From an uncultured Sunxiuqinia sp. (GTDB lineage Bacteria; Bacteroidota; Bacteroidia; Bacteroidales; Prolixibacteraceae), in assembly GCF_963678245.1 (NCBI RefSeq), contig NZ_OY782770.1, positions 1,426,001-1,490,000 on the forward strand: 64,000 bases of DNA, given 5' to 3'. The translations under genes were made by a program, and so were the position numbers. Positions 45,434-55,545 of this stretch are shown here, in pieces (positions within the stretch are counted from its first letter, which is position 1; each line of letters starts with the position of its first letter). The notes under the pieces are model-generated. The model saw nothing but the letters and a program-made list of their open reading frames with translations, was not told where the DNA came from and did no database searches.

Positions 45434-46903
45434 ATGATAAATTACAAGACAAAGACAAAAATTATTGCAACCATAGGGCCTGCAAGCTCATCGAAAGAAC
45501 AGCTAAAGAAGCTATTCGAAGCCGGAGTGAATGTATGCCGTCTGAACTTTAGTCATGGTTCACATGCCGATCATCTGGAAGTTATTGATCGCATACTGGA
45601 ACTCAATGATGAATTACGCACACATGTTGCATTACTGGCCGACTTACAAGGGCCAAAACTACGGATCGGTGAAGTTGAAAACAATGGCATTGAATTAGTT
45701 GAAGGAGCCGAAATTAAATTTGTAAATACACCGTGCGTGGGAAATCTCGAGCGTGTGTACATGAGTTACTCCCGATTTGCGAAAGACGTTCAAATTGGTG
45801 ATACCATCTTGATTGACGACGGAAAACTTAAGCTCGAAGTAACGGCAACAAACGGAGATGACTCAGTGAGTGCCAAAGTGATATACGGTGGAATTTTATC
45901 GTCGAAAAAAGGCGTTAACCTACCCAAAACAAAAATATCACTTCCGAGTTTAACCGAAAAAGATATTGCCGATGCAGAGTTCGCATTAGAACACAACGTG
46001 GATTGGATTGCATTATCGTTTGTTCGAAGAGCTCAGGATATTATTGATTTACGCAAGATTGTTGAAGCCAAAGAAAAACATACGGGCATTATTGCAAAAA
46101 TTGAAAAACCAGAAGCTCTTGAAGTTATTGATGATATTATTAGCATTAGTGATGGAATAATGGTGGCACGTGGCGACCTGGGTGTTGAATTGCATTTTTC
46201 GGAAGTTCCGATCAAGCAAAAAATGATTGTTGATAAATGTGTAAAGCATGCAAAACCAGTCATTATTGCAACGCAAATGATGGAAAGCATGATTAACAAC
46301 TTTAGCCCTACGCGTGCAGAGGCCAACGATGTAGCAAATGCTGTTATTGATGGAGCTTCGGCTGTAATGCTAAGCGGTGAAACGAGTATTGGTAAATTCC
46401 CCATCGAGGTAATAAAGGCGATGGCCACCATTATTCACGATGCCGAGCAATATGGTTATAAATATTACCGAACCCAGGAACCAAAGATCGAGAAAGAATC
46501 ATTCATTCTGGATTCGACCTGCCATACCGCATCTTTTATGGCTATTCAGTCAAATGTAAATAACATTATCGTGCTGACCTATTCGGGTGATAGTGTAAGA
46601 AAAATAGCAAGCTACCGGCCAAAAGCTGACATCTATGGATTTACACCCAATAAACTTTTACTGCGTCAAATGTCTTTGTACTGGGGAGTACAGTCCTATC
46701 CTTGCCAGGATTTTATGTTTACCAACGATGCTGTAGAATACACCCTTACGACCTTATTTTACCAGAAAAAGATTGAAGCTGGCGAATTAGTTGTGAGCGT
46801 TGGAACATTGCCATTAAATAAAAAAGGAAGCACAAATATGGTTAAGTTTTCTTATTACAAATCTGATGCATTAGTTCGGGATCAGGATGACGATCAAGAA
46901 TAA
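45434..46903 (+). CDS. pyk: Pyruvate kinase
   Basis: A 489-residue cytoplasmic enzyme converting phosphoenolpyruvate and ADP to pyruvate and ATP. Conserved elements are the N-terminal KTKIIATIGPASSS and NFSHGSHADH, the B-domain start DLQGPKLRIGE, the catalytic Lys in GIIAKIEKPEAL, the metal-binding GIMVARGDLGVEL and the substrate loop PVIIATQMMESM. The C-terminal allosteric domain (about 360-475) is present. It is transcribed toward a strong bidirectional terminator shared with the leftward permease array. This is a core gene among accessory loci. Confidence 0.96.
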   Translation: MINYKTKTKIIATIGPASSSKEQLKKLFEAGVNVCRLNFSHGSHADHLEVIDRILELNDELRTHVALLADLQGPKLRIGEVENNGIELVEGAEIKFVNTPCVGNLERVYMSYSRFAKDVQIGDTILIDDGKLKLEVTATNGDDSVSAKVIYGGILSSKKGVNLPKTKISLPSLTEKDIADAEFALEHNVDWIALSFVRRAQDIIDLRKIVEAKEKHTGIIAKIEKPEALEVIDDIISISDGIMVARGDLGVELHFSEVPIKQKMIVDKCVKHAKPVIIATQMMESMINNFSPTRAEANDVANAVIDGASAVMLSGETSIGKFPIEVIKAMATIIHDAEQYGYKYYRTQEPKIEKESFILDSTCHTASFMAIQSNVNNIIVLTYSGDSVRKIASYRPKADIYGFTPNKLLLRQMSLYWGVQSYPCQDFMFTNDAVEYTLTTLFYQKKIEAGELVVSVGTLPLNKKGSTNMVKFSYYKSDALVRDQDDDQE

Positions 46904-46934
46904 AAATACAAGACAACGAGAGTCAATACTATTT

Positions 46935-46979
46935 ATAAAGAAGAGACCAGCTAGCATGTTTAGCTGGTCTCTTCTTTAT
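46935..46979. terminator. Bidirectional terminator between pyk and the permease array
   Basis: A perfect 19-bp stem (46935-46953 with 46961-46979) with a 7-base loop GCATGTT. The stem has A-rich and T-rich ends, so it can act on both strands. It lies 31 bases after the pyk stop and also faces the leftward permease array. Confidence 0.85.
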
Positions 46980-47143
46980 TTGTTACCGCAATTGCTTTCG
47001 GCAAAAAAGAATGAACTTATCATCGCTTTTTAATTAAAAAAATAATTACCATTCAAAGTCTTTATAAAAACACTTTCCTCGAGTAAGAAGACATAATTTA
47101 ATGAAACTGCGAATTTGATATCAGAATATTGTTGCTTCAGTGT

Positions 47144-47374
47144 TTACACAAATTCGAGATCAATACGTGGAGAACTTGTTTTTCCGTTGATCAACCTGTA
47201 GACTGTTGAATATGCAGGGAAAACCTTGTCGACAGTATACTTCTTGTAACTATAAAGAGCGAGGATCATAGAAATTGCAAACCCCACAGCCAGTCCACCA
47301 ATATTCAAACCCGAGAATAGTTTATTATATTTTAAACTTCGCAGCGATTGTTTGATGTTATTTAGTATCATCAT
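47144..47374 (-). pseudogene. Truncated FtsX-type permease, N-terminus only
   Basis: About 76 residues from the Met at 47374 (or the next codon). The sequence has the start of this permease family: ILNNIKQSLRSLKYNKLFSG, the first membrane helix (LNIGGLAVGFAISMILALYS), then KYTVDKVFPAYSTVYRLING. It stops after RIDLEFV at a TGTAA-type stop, while full members run to about 780-800 residues. The bases from there to the terminator hold no continuation. It lies 34 bases after the ATPase gene. Confidence 0.75.
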
Positions 47375-47438
47375 CTTCCATTTTTGGCTGTTTCGGTATT
47401 TCAAAAATTAACCATAAAATCTAATCTGTCAGCGACTT

Positions 47439-48116
47439 CTACATAATCATTTTGTCTCCTCGAATAAGTCCATCTTCCAATCGAATAATACGTTTTCCGT
47501 ATCCGGCGAATTTTTCATTGTGGGTAACCTGAATGATGGTCATGCCTTCGTCATTTAACTGACGAAGCACCTCCATAATCATTTCGCCCTGTATTGAATG
47601 AAGATTTCCTGTAGGTTCGTCGGCCAGCAGAAGTTTTGGTTTGCCCACAATGGCACGCGCTATACCAACCAGTTGCTGCTGCCCACCCGAAAGCTGCGGT
47701 GGAAAAAGATCCTTCTTTGCCACCATATTGAACCGGTCGAGCAGATCGGCAACCATCGCTTTGCGATCTTTACCTTTTACACCTTTGTAAATGAGTGGAG
47801 TTTCAATATTTTCATACACCGTCATTTCTTCAATTAGGTGATAAGCCTGAAAAATAAATCCCATGAAATTCCGATGGTATTCCACTTTGGCCTTTTCCTT
47901 TAGGTCGAGTACCGATTTATCGTACAGGAAATAATCTCCGGCCGATGGAGCATCAAGCAATCCAATAATATTCAGCAAGGTTGACTTGCCCGAACCACTG
48001 GGGCCCATTATGCTTAGAAATTCGCCTTCCTGTACTTCCAGGTTAACTGACTTAAGCACAAAAGTCCGCTGAAATTTTGAATCATAATACTTGTCGATGT
48101 TTTTTAGTTGTATCAT
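47439..48116 (-). CDS. MacB/LolD-like ABC transporter ATP-binding protein
   Basis: A 225-residue nucleotide-binding subunit of the MacB/LolD/FtsE type. Walker A is GPSGSGKS (38-45), the Q-loop is in FMGFIFQAYHLIEEMTVYEN and Walker B is LLLADEPTGNLHS; the switch His is in IIQVTHNEKFAGYG. The signature reads LSGGQQQLVGIARA, where most relatives have LSGGQQQRVAIARA, so the usual Arg is Leu and the next Ala is Gly. It is the only ATPase gene in the permease array and presumably serves several of its permeases. It lies 180 bases after the permease at 48297. Confidence 0.88.
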   Translation of the reverse strand: MIQLKNIDKYYDSKFQRTFVLKSVNLEVQEGEFLSIMGPSGSGKSTLLNIIGLLDAPSAGDYFLYDKSVLDLKEKAKVEYHRNFMGFIFQAYHLIEEMTVYENIETPLIYKGVKGKDRKAMVADLLDRFNMVAKKDLFPPQLSGGQQQLVGIARAIVGKPKLLLADEPTGNLHSIQGEMIMEVLRQLNDEGMTIIQVTHNEKFAGYGKRIIRLEDGLIRGDKMIM

Positions 48117-48296
48117 AAAATTAACTTTGAGTAGAGAGCTTCGAGCCCTCCTTTTTATTCATATCTATTTTTTCTAATCTTAACTTTTCATTTTACCTCT
48201 AAAGGAGACATTTGACTTATATCTCAATTAAATATTATTTCATTAGTTTTTACTGGTGCTCCCTTTAGGGCGTCAGAGGGTGCGAAAGCGACCATT

Positions 48297-50714
48297 TTAT
48301 TCATACTTCAAACTGTCTACCGCACTCGAATGGGCTGTTTTTAGTGTTTGATAACTAACGGTTAAAGAAGCGATTAACACAAGCACAACAATTGGCAAAA
48401 CAAAAAACCACCAATTCATTTCGGTTCTGAATGCATACGATTTCAGCCATTCGTTCATTATAAAAAAGGCTAAAGGAATGCCTAAAATTGACGAATACAA
48501 TGTTAGATAGATAAACTCGCTGGAAAGGTTATAAAACAAACTCGGCGTTGATGCTCCCAAAGCTTTTCGAACCCCCATTTCCTTTTTGCGGATTAATCCG
48601 GCAAACAGAGCCAGTGCCCACAACCCCAAACACGCAATAAAAATGGCCATCAGTGCAAACAGCCCAAAAATGGTAGCAAACTTTCGATCAAGTGTATACT
48701 GAGCTTCGTAAAACTGATCGGAAAAGAAATAATCGAAAGTGGATTCGGGGAAGAACTGATTCCAGATTCCGGTTACTTTTTCCGAAACGGAAGCCACGTC
48801 GGCTCCCGATATTTTAACAGACAAATATTTTGGTGATAGCCACCCGATGCTGTTATACATGATCATCATTATCGGCGTGTATGCTTTATTAAGCGATTGC
48901 TGATGGTAATTTTCAACCACACCAATTACCTGGTAAGGTTCTGATTCTCCTTCAATTAAAATCTTCTGATCAATGGCATCTGCATTATTTGCAAACCCCA
49001 GCTGTTTTACCGTTTCTTCGTTCAGAATAACCTTTTTTATATCGTTAGTGAATGTTTTATCAAAGCCCCTTCCTTCCAGAATATTCATTCCGTAAGTGTC
49101 AATAAAATCGTAGTCAACCGTTTGCATTTCGTACAAGCGGTTTTGCCTGGAAGCATCTTCATACAAACGATTGGAGGCAAAAAAGGCCACCTCCATTCCC
49201 GGAACCGCGTTTGAAATAGTCACATTTTTCACATCGGGCAAATCTTTTAACTGACGTTTAAAACTCAGTACTTTCTCCATTAAATTGGAAGTTTGTGCAG
49301 GAATTTTCACGATTAATGTTCTATCAATGTTTATACCCAGCGGTTGATTCTGCATGTATTTTAGCTGCGCATAAACAACCAGGGTTCCGCAAATTAAAAC
49401 CAGCGACGCCACAAACTGAAAAACAACCAACCCTTTTCGTACCAAGCCAGCACGTTGTGAGTTCAGGTATTTTCCTTTCAATATAATTGCGGGTTTTACA
49501 TTCGACAACACAAGCGACGGATACAGTCCGGAAAGTATTATGCCCGTTACAAGAAATAATGTGATTAACACCCAAAAGCGCGGCATGTATAAAATTGAAA
49601 AGCCGATGTTTTTCCCAATAAACGAATTAAACGATGGGATGAGCAGCAGAAACAAACCAATTGAAATAGCCAGAGCAACAACATTTACCAGGGTTGATTC
49701 GATTAAAAACTGAATGATCAGTTGCTTTTTCTGTGCCCCGGATACCTTTCTCACTACCACTTCCCGGGCACGCTCCAGCGATCGGGAAGTAGTAAGATTA
49801 ATATAATTAATCCAGGCGATGAGAAGAATAGCCAGCGCAATTAAAACCAGGGCTTTTACGGCCTTTGCATTTCCTTTGGCTTCGCGTTCGTATTGTTTTT
49901 GCGGTGTCAGGTGTATATCAGTCAACGGTTGTAATTCAATAGCCCAGGTTTTATTTTTTAACGCATCGGCAGTTTTGTACCTTTCCGACATTGCCGGAAA
50001 AGCGTTTTCAATACTTGCGGGCGAAATGCCGGGTTCCAGCTGCACATACGAGTAGGTTTCGTGCAGGTACCAGAAATTTTTAATCCAGTCGGGTTGTGTA
50101 TCCCACGATATAAAATAATCGAAGTTAAAATGGCTATTGCCCGGAATATCTTCAAGCACACCGCTTACCTCGCATTCATAAGTCTGATTCAGTGTTCTGA
50201 ACTCTAAAATTTTACCCAGTGGATTTTCGTTTTTGAAAAACTTATGTGCTGCCAGCTGAGAAATAACTACTTTATTCGGAGTGCTTAAGGCTGTTGACGC
50301 ATCGCCATCAATCAGCTTAAACGAGAAAATGGAAAAGAAAGAAGGCTCGGTAATAGCAACGGTATTCTCGCGCGATTTCTCTTCCTCGTAACTCACCATC
50401 TGCTCGGTGTTGTTAATAGCAATTCGCACATAATCCTGAATACCGGGAATGTTTTCTTTCATGGCACTGGCGTAACCAAACGATGCGGTTGCCCAATCAT
50501 CGGTAAGTGTTTCGCCTTCGTAGAATTTACTTTCCACACGATATATACGATCTGCATTTTCATGCATCGAGTCGTAGCTGCGCTCGAAACTTACATAGTT
50601 AAAAATGAGCAAGGCCACCACCATACCAATTACCAAACCGGTAATATTTATAAAAGTGAAAAGCCTGTTTTTCAACAAGCTACGAAGTGCTACTTTCAAG
50701 TAATTTCTAAACAT
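48297..50714 (-). CDS. FtsX/MacB-type ABC permease, divergent member
   Basis: An 805-residue permease with an N-terminal helix (NITGLVIGMVVALLIFNYVS), a large MacB-PCD-like periplasmic domain, a first FtsX set of helices (KALVLIALAILLIAWINYIN, VNVVALAISIGLFLLLIPSF), a second periplasmic domain and a C-terminal FtsX set (MAIFIACLGLWALALFAGLI). Its C-terminus (RKKEMGVRKALGAS ... AHSSAVDSLKYE) differs clearly from the shared tail of its five neighbours, so it stands outside the group whose ends are alike. Likely role: mechanotransmission-type export or lipoprotein/peptide efflux with the ATPase at 47439. Substrate unknown. Confidence 0.85.
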   Translation of the reverse strand: MFRNYLKVALRSLLKNRLFTFINITGLVIGMVVALLIFNYVSFERSYDSMHENADRIYRVESKFYEGETLTDDWATASFGYASAMKENIPGIQDYVRIAINNTEQMVSYEEEKSRENTVAITEPSFFSIFSFKLIDGDASTALSTPNKVVISQLAAHKFFKNENPLGKILEFRTLNQTYECEVSGVLEDIPGNSHFNFDYFISWDTQPDWIKNFWYLHETYSYVQLEPGISPASIENAFPAMSERYKTADALKNKTWAIELQPLTDIHLTPQKQYEREAKGNAKAVKALVLIALAILLIAWINYINLTTSRSLERAREVVVRKVSGAQKKQLIIQFLIESTLVNVVALAISIGLFLLLIPSFNSFIGKNIGFSILYMPRFWVLITLFLVTGIILSGLYPSLVLSNVKPAIILKGKYLNSQRAGLVRKGLVVFQFVASLVLICGTLVVYAQLKYMQNQPLGINIDRTLIVKIPAQTSNLMEKVLSFKRQLKDLPDVKNVTISNAVPGMEVAFFASNRLYEDASRQNRLYEMQTVDYDFIDTYGMNILEGRGFDKTFTNDIKKVILNEETVKQLGFANNADAIDQKILIEGESEPYQVIGVVENYHQQSLNKAYTPIMMIMYNSIGWLSPKYLSVKISGADVASVSEKVTGIWNQFFPESTFDYFFSDQFYEAQYTLDRKFATIFGLFALMAIFIACLGLWALALFAGLIRKKEMGVRKALGASTPSLFYNLSSEFIYLTLYSSILGIPLAFFIMNEWLKSYAFRTEMNWWFFVLPIVVLVLIASLTVSYQTLKTAHSSAVDSLKYE

Positions 50715-50812
50715 CTAATCATCTTATTTCATTATTATTTTTCTTTTGTAACATGCTTACAATCACAACATTATGATCCCAATTCAATGCTTTGCTATCG
50801 TGGATCTTCGCA

Positions 50813-53137
50813 CTACTCGTATCTGAGTGCCTCAACAGGGTTTCGCGTTGCAGCCCGCCAGCTTTGCCAACTAACAGTTAGCAGTGCAATGCCTAAAGCC
50901 AAAAATCCAGCCAGGGCAAATATCCACCAGCTTAAAGTAGTTTTGTAGGCAAAATTTTCGAGCCATTTATTCATGGCGTAGTACGCAACAGGTGTGGCAA
51001 TTACAAAGGCAACGGCCACCCATTTTACAAAGTCTTTGTTGAGCGTTACCATCACTTCCGAGATTTTTGCGCCATTTACTTTTCGGACACCAATTTCTTT
51101 GGTACGCAATTGGTTAAATAAAGTAACCAACGCCAATATCCCCATTACCGAAATAATGATTGTTAGCACCGAAAACCAGGTTATAATTTTGGATGTATTT
51201 GCTTCTTTCTTGTACCAACTATCAACTTCTGAATCAAGGAATTTATAATCAAAGGGGTCATTATCGGTAAACGAGCTATAAGCTGATTTGATTTGAGCCA
51301 TTGAACCGGCAATATTTTTACCTGATATTTTTACCAAAACATTCCACGACCATTTTTTATCATTCAACGGAGACAACATTGCTAACCCTACTGGTTGATG
51401 TAAATCACTAAAATGAAAGTCTTCTACTACACCATAAACCGGAAGTTCTTCATCGTATCGTTTAAATGACTTCGGAAGAGGATCAAGGCCTAGTTCTTTT
51501 ACCGCATTTTTATTCAGCCACAAAACATTATCCGACCACGCAACACCGGTTGGTGTATAACTAATTCCCATCATTGAGAAGAAAGCTGTATCAACCAAAA
51601 ATTCCTGAAAACTTACAGGCTTACTGTTATAGGTAAAAGACTGATTATTTCCACCGCTGAGCGGCGTTCCACATACAAACGAAACTTGTTCCACTCTTGG
51701 TATTTGTTTAAGTATGTCGTTGAAAGCCTGTCTTTTTTCTTTTGGGAATGCTTTATCAATTTGAACAATGTTTTCTTTTTTGAACCCCATATCGAAATTC
51801 TGCATATACCGGGTTTGTTTCGTAATTGTAATGGCACAAACAATAAGCGCAATGGTAGCCGCAAACTGAAACGAGACCAACACTTTTGAATAAGATGTTT
51901 TTGTTTTGGTGCGGAAACTCCCTTTTACTACCTCTACTGGTTTTAGTTTTGTGAGCAGCAGTGATGGGAACAATCCTGAGATTATACCTATTACCAGCAT
52001 GGCAAATACAACAATTAGCAAATCAACAGGTCCGGCGTAATGAAGCAAATCAATGTGAGTATCCAATAACTTGTTAAAAACCGGTTCGGCCAGAAAAGCC
52101 AGAAAAATACCAATGATGGCAGCAATAAAAGAAAACATAACCGATTCGGTAACGTGTTCATAAATTAATGCCATTCGGGAACTTCCCATCAGTTTTCGTA
52201 TAGCTATTTCCTTGTTTCTGAAACCCGATTGAGCAATGGTTAAGTTAACATAGTTTATAATGGCTAATAACAAAATAATCAATACAATAGCCAGCAATAC
52301 TGTAATTAGAGTTTTACTGTTTTGTCTGATATTTCCAGGTTTATCGCTAAAATAAGACTCCGCAATAGGCTCAAAACCAAAGGATTTCACTCGCCCATCC
52401 TTGTATGTCCATAAGTCTGTTTTTAATAAATCCAGTGCTTGTTCTTCTTTTGCTATGATATTTGTACCTTCTTTTGCCAGAACATAATAAGTAAAATCAC
52501 ACATATCATTGTTATCCAATACTTCTTTCCACCCCATAAAATCGGGTAATAAGCGAATATTCGCAATAGCATCGTATTTTTTGAATTGAGTATTTTCCGG
52601 CATCTCCTCAAAAATACCGGTCACTTGCAGTATTAAGCCATTTGATGATTTGATCTGTTTTCCCAACGGAGAAATACTTCCAAATAATGCACGGGCAAAT
52701 TTTGGGGTAAGCAATATTGAATTTTTCGCATTCAACACCTCATTGGGTAAGCCTTCCAATAGTTTGAATGAAAACATATTAAAAAAAGCAGAATCAACCA
52801 TTAATATCTCGGCATTCAGCTTATTATCCGAACCACTATTGACCGGGGTACAATATTGATTATAGTCAAAAATACGGGTATAACTTTCCACTTCAGGCAA
52901 AGCATCTGCTAATTTACGACCAGTAATCGCGCCGAATGATGAGTCATCTTCATTTACTAAGCGAAACAGTCGGTCTTTTTTTTCATGAAATTTATCGACA
53001 GAAGTTTCTTGTTTAAGATAAGCACTTAGTAGGACAATAAACATTAATGAAACCGAAAAACCGAAAATGGTTACCAACGAGTAGAGTTTATTTTTACTAA
53101 GTTGCTTGATAAATATTTTGATATTCTTTAAAATCAT
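50813..53137 (-). CDS. FtsX/MacB-type ABC permease
   Basis: A 774-residue permease of two MacB-PCD/FtsX halves. The first helix is LYSLVTIFGFSVSLMFIVLL; central helices include ITVLLAIVLIILLLAIINYV and VDLLIVVFAMLVIGIISGLF; the last four lie in the shared tail. The final block from about residue 678 (LRTKEIGVRKVNGAKISEVM to RNPVEALRYE) is nearly the same as in the other four related members. It starts 20 bases after the upstream permease ends, so it should be co-transcribed. No catalytic motif is expected. Confidence 0.86.
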   Translation of the reverse strand: MILKNIKIFIKQLSKNKLYSLVTIFGFSVSLMFIVLLSAYLKQETSVDKFHEKKDRLFRLVNEDDSSFGAITGRKLADALPEVESYTRIFDYNQYCTPVNSGSDNKLNAEILMVDSAFFNMFSFKLLEGLPNEVLNAKNSILLTPKFARALFGSISPLGKQIKSSNGLILQVTGIFEEMPENTQFKKYDAIANIRLLPDFMGWKEVLDNNDMCDFTYYVLAKEGTNIIAKEEQALDLLKTDLWTYKDGRVKSFGFEPIAESYFSDKPGNIRQNSKTLITVLLAIVLIILLLAIINYVNLTIAQSGFRNKEIAIRKLMGSSRMALIYEHVTESVMFSFIAAIIGIFLAFLAEPVFNKLLDTHIDLLHYAGPVDLLIVVFAMLVIGIISGLFPSLLLTKLKPVEVVKGSFRTKTKTSYSKVLVSFQFAATIALIVCAITITKQTRYMQNFDMGFKKENIVQIDKAFPKEKRQAFNDILKQIPRVEQVSFVCGTPLSGGNNQSFTYNSKPVSFQEFLVDTAFFSMMGISYTPTGVAWSDNVLWLNKNAVKELGLDPLPKSFKRYDEELPVYGVVEDFHFSDLHQPVGLAMLSPLNDKKWSWNVLVKISGKNIAGSMAQIKSAYSSFTDNDPFDYKFLDSEVDSWYKKEANTSKIITWFSVLTIIISVMGILALVTLFNQLRTKEIGVRKVNGAKISEVMVTLNKDFVKWVAVAFVIATPVAYYAMNKWLENFAYKTTLSWWIFALAGFLALGIALLTVSWQSWRAATRNPVEALRYE

Positions 53138-53157
53138 GGCTTTATATTTTATAGTTA

Positions 53158-55503
53158 TTATTCATACCTCAATGCCTCAACAGGATTTCGCGTTGCAGCC
53201 CGCCAGCTTTGCCAACTAACGGTTAGTAGCGCAATTCCCAATGCAAATACGCCCGCCAATGCAAATATCCACCAACTCAGGGTGGTTTTGTAGGCAAAGT
53301 TTTCGAGCCATTTATTCATAGCGTAGTATGCAATGGGTGTGGCAATTATAAAGGCAATAACCACCCATTTTACAAAGTCTTTGTTAAGCATTGAAAGTAT
53401 CTCGGAGACTTTAGCACCGTTGACTTTACGGATTCCGATTTCTTTTATGCGATGTTGCGCTGCAAAGATTGACATAGCCAGAATACCCATTGCACAAATG
53501 ATGATGGCACTTATCGAGAATAACGAAAATGTACGGCGAAACCGAACTTCCGAGTCGTACATATTTTGAACAGCTGCATCAAGGAAACTCACTTCTACCG
53601 GAAATTCAGGCGATAGTTCTGCTGTTATAGTATTGATTTTGTTTAGTGTAGCCGAAAGCGTTTTAAAATTGTTTGAAGAAAGTGTTGCTAAACAATATGC
53701 CGCATAGCCTTGATTGATAATTGCCAATGGTCCAATTGGTTTTTCAACCGACTCGAAATTGAAATCTTTTATTACACCAACAATTTCGTATTTTCTATTA
53801 CTCATATAAAAATTACCACCAATCGGATTGTCGATATTAAATTGTTTCAGAAAAGTTTCATTCACAATCACCTTGTTTTTGTCGGTGGATAAATCATCGG
53901 AGTAGAGTTGTCCTCTCAGCATTTCCAAATTCATAATTGAAAAAAATTCGGCATCGGCACTGAAATTTGAAAAATAGACCTCCTGTGTTTTCCCATCCAT
54001 GTAGATATCTGTCCCCCAGACTGAAAGCTCTTTCCCGGGATAAAACTGAGTGAAGGACACATTCTGCAATTCCGGTATTTTTTTCAACTCTTCTCCAACA
54101 ATATTTTTATCGAGTTGCTGAGTGAGTTTAATGGCAACGGTATTGTTTTGGTTAAAAACAAGATTGTTGCTTCCGTATTCTACTTGTTTGAAAATTAATG
54201 TTGTAAATGCAATCAATACAATAGAAATAACATATTGCAGGGTAATTAATCCGTTTTGTAAATACGATTTTTTATTGTTCCGATTGACTGATTTTTTTAA
54301 ATTATCGACAGCCTTTGAGGACGAAATACGTACCCCGGGAATCAGACTTAATACCAAACTAAAGAACAAGGTAGCTGTAAGAACAATACCTAAAAGTGCC
54401 GGACTGGAAATTGACTTCAAGCTGAACCGAATGCCTGTGTAATTTATAACAATTGGGGTGACAACAACCATTATAACAAGAGCCAGAATTACGGCAGCAA
54501 TAAAAAACAGAAACGTTTCGCCCAATACTTTTCTGAAAATGTTTGTTCGTGTAGCTCCTATTACTTTCAAAACGCCGGTTTGTTTGATGCGTTCCATCCA
54601 TTGCGACGAGGTGATGTTGATAAAATTTACCAATGCAATAATAAGAATAAGACCGGCTACAAACAGCAGGATTAATGCTTTGCTTTTGCTACCCTGACGG
54701 ATGTGATGTGCACCGGAAGTTTGTAGGTTAGAGAAATAAACATCTTTCAATGGTATCAAATGAATATATTCAACCCATTGCTGAAAGTCTTTGGGGAAAA
54801 TAGCGAAAATAGTTTCGGCTGTCTGGTCGGGATTGGCATTTTCGTTTAAGTGTACAAACGTTTGAAAATTAGACCATCCCCATTCTTTATATTCATCTTC
54901 GCTGGGTTGAACTATCTTTCTTGTTTCGATAGAGGTAACTGCACTAATATTGAGAAAGGTATTTTCAACTGATTCTTCAACAACTGCCGATACCGTTAAT
55001 AATTTATCATTGTTGTACTTTATCGTTTTGCCAATAGCTGGTTGTTGACCAAAAAGCTTATTCGCCAGCGTTTCTGTAATAACAACCGACATCGGATTAT
55101 TAAGTGCCGTGGCAGCATCTCCTTCGATACAGTTATACTTGAAAAAACTAAAAAAACCGGGATCAGAAAAAACCATATCAGAAGTAATAGGTTCTCCATC
55201 TTCTGCTTGTAAAACAGGAGTATTCCACGCATTGCCTATTCTTATAGATGCCTCTATCCCGGGGATATCCGAATCGAGATGAGGTTTTAATATTGCCGGA
55301 GTATTAGTCCCTGCTCCGGGTTTACCAATAAGATAAGTGCGGTCGAAGTTAGCGTGTTGCGTGTCGGTGCTTAATTCGCTGTAGCAATAAACCGACAGAA
55401 TGATAACAAACACCAAACTGATGGCTAAGCCCAATAAATTTATCAGGTTAATCGCTGGTTTACGAATAAAATTTCGGGTGATTGGTTTTAATAAATTCTT
55501 CAT
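53158..55503 (-). CDS. FtsX/MacB-type ABC permease
   Basis: A 781-residue permease with N-terminal helix INLLGLAISLVFVIILSVYC, periplasmic domains containing the family motif MSVVITETLANKLFGQQPAI, and an FtsX core (SKALILLFVAGLILIIALVN, ETFLFFIAAVILALVIMVVV). The shared tail starts near residue 685 (RIKEIGIRKVNGAKVSEILS). It lies between two relatives with gaps of 42 and 20 bases, so one message probably covers all three. Apart from the tail, identity to its neighbours is low by eye. Confidence 0.86.
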   Translation of the reverse strand: MKNLLKPITRNFIRKPAINLINLLGLAISLVFVIILSVYCYSELSTDTQHANFDRTYLIGKPGAGTNTPAILKPHLDSDIPGIEASIRIGNAWNTPVLQAEDGEPITSDMVFSDPGFFSFFKYNCIEGDAATALNNPMSVVITETLANKLFGQQPAIGKTIKYNNDKLLTVSAVVEESVENTFLNISAVTSIETRKIVQPSEDEYKEWGWSNFQTFVHLNENANPDQTAETIFAIFPKDFQQWVEYIHLIPLKDVYFSNLQTSGAHHIRQGSKSKALILLFVAGLILIIALVNFINITSSQWMERIKQTGVLKVIGATRTNIFRKVLGETFLFFIAAVILALVIMVVVTPIVINYTGIRFSLKSISSPALLGIVLTATLFFSLVLSLIPGVRISSSKAVDNLKKSVNRNNKKSYLQNGLITLQYVISIVLIAFTTLIFKQVEYGSNNLVFNQNNTVAIKLTQQLDKNIVGEELKKIPELQNVSFTQFYPGKELSVWGTDIYMDGKTQEVYFSNFSADAEFFSIMNLEMLRGQLYSDDLSTDKNKVIVNETFLKQFNIDNPIGGNFYMSNRKYEIVGVIKDFNFESVEKPIGPLAIINQGYAAYCLATLSSNNFKTLSATLNKINTITAELSPEFPVEVSFLDAAVQNMYDSEVRFRRTFSLFSISAIIICAMGILAMSIFAAQHRIKEIGIRKVNGAKVSEILSMLNKDFVKWVVIAFIIATPIAYYAMNKWLENFAYKTTLSWWIFALAGVFALGIALLTVSWQSWRAATRNPVEALRYE

Positions 55504-55545
55504 AATACGTTTTTCTAAAACTTCTGTTGATTCAAACTAAGTACT

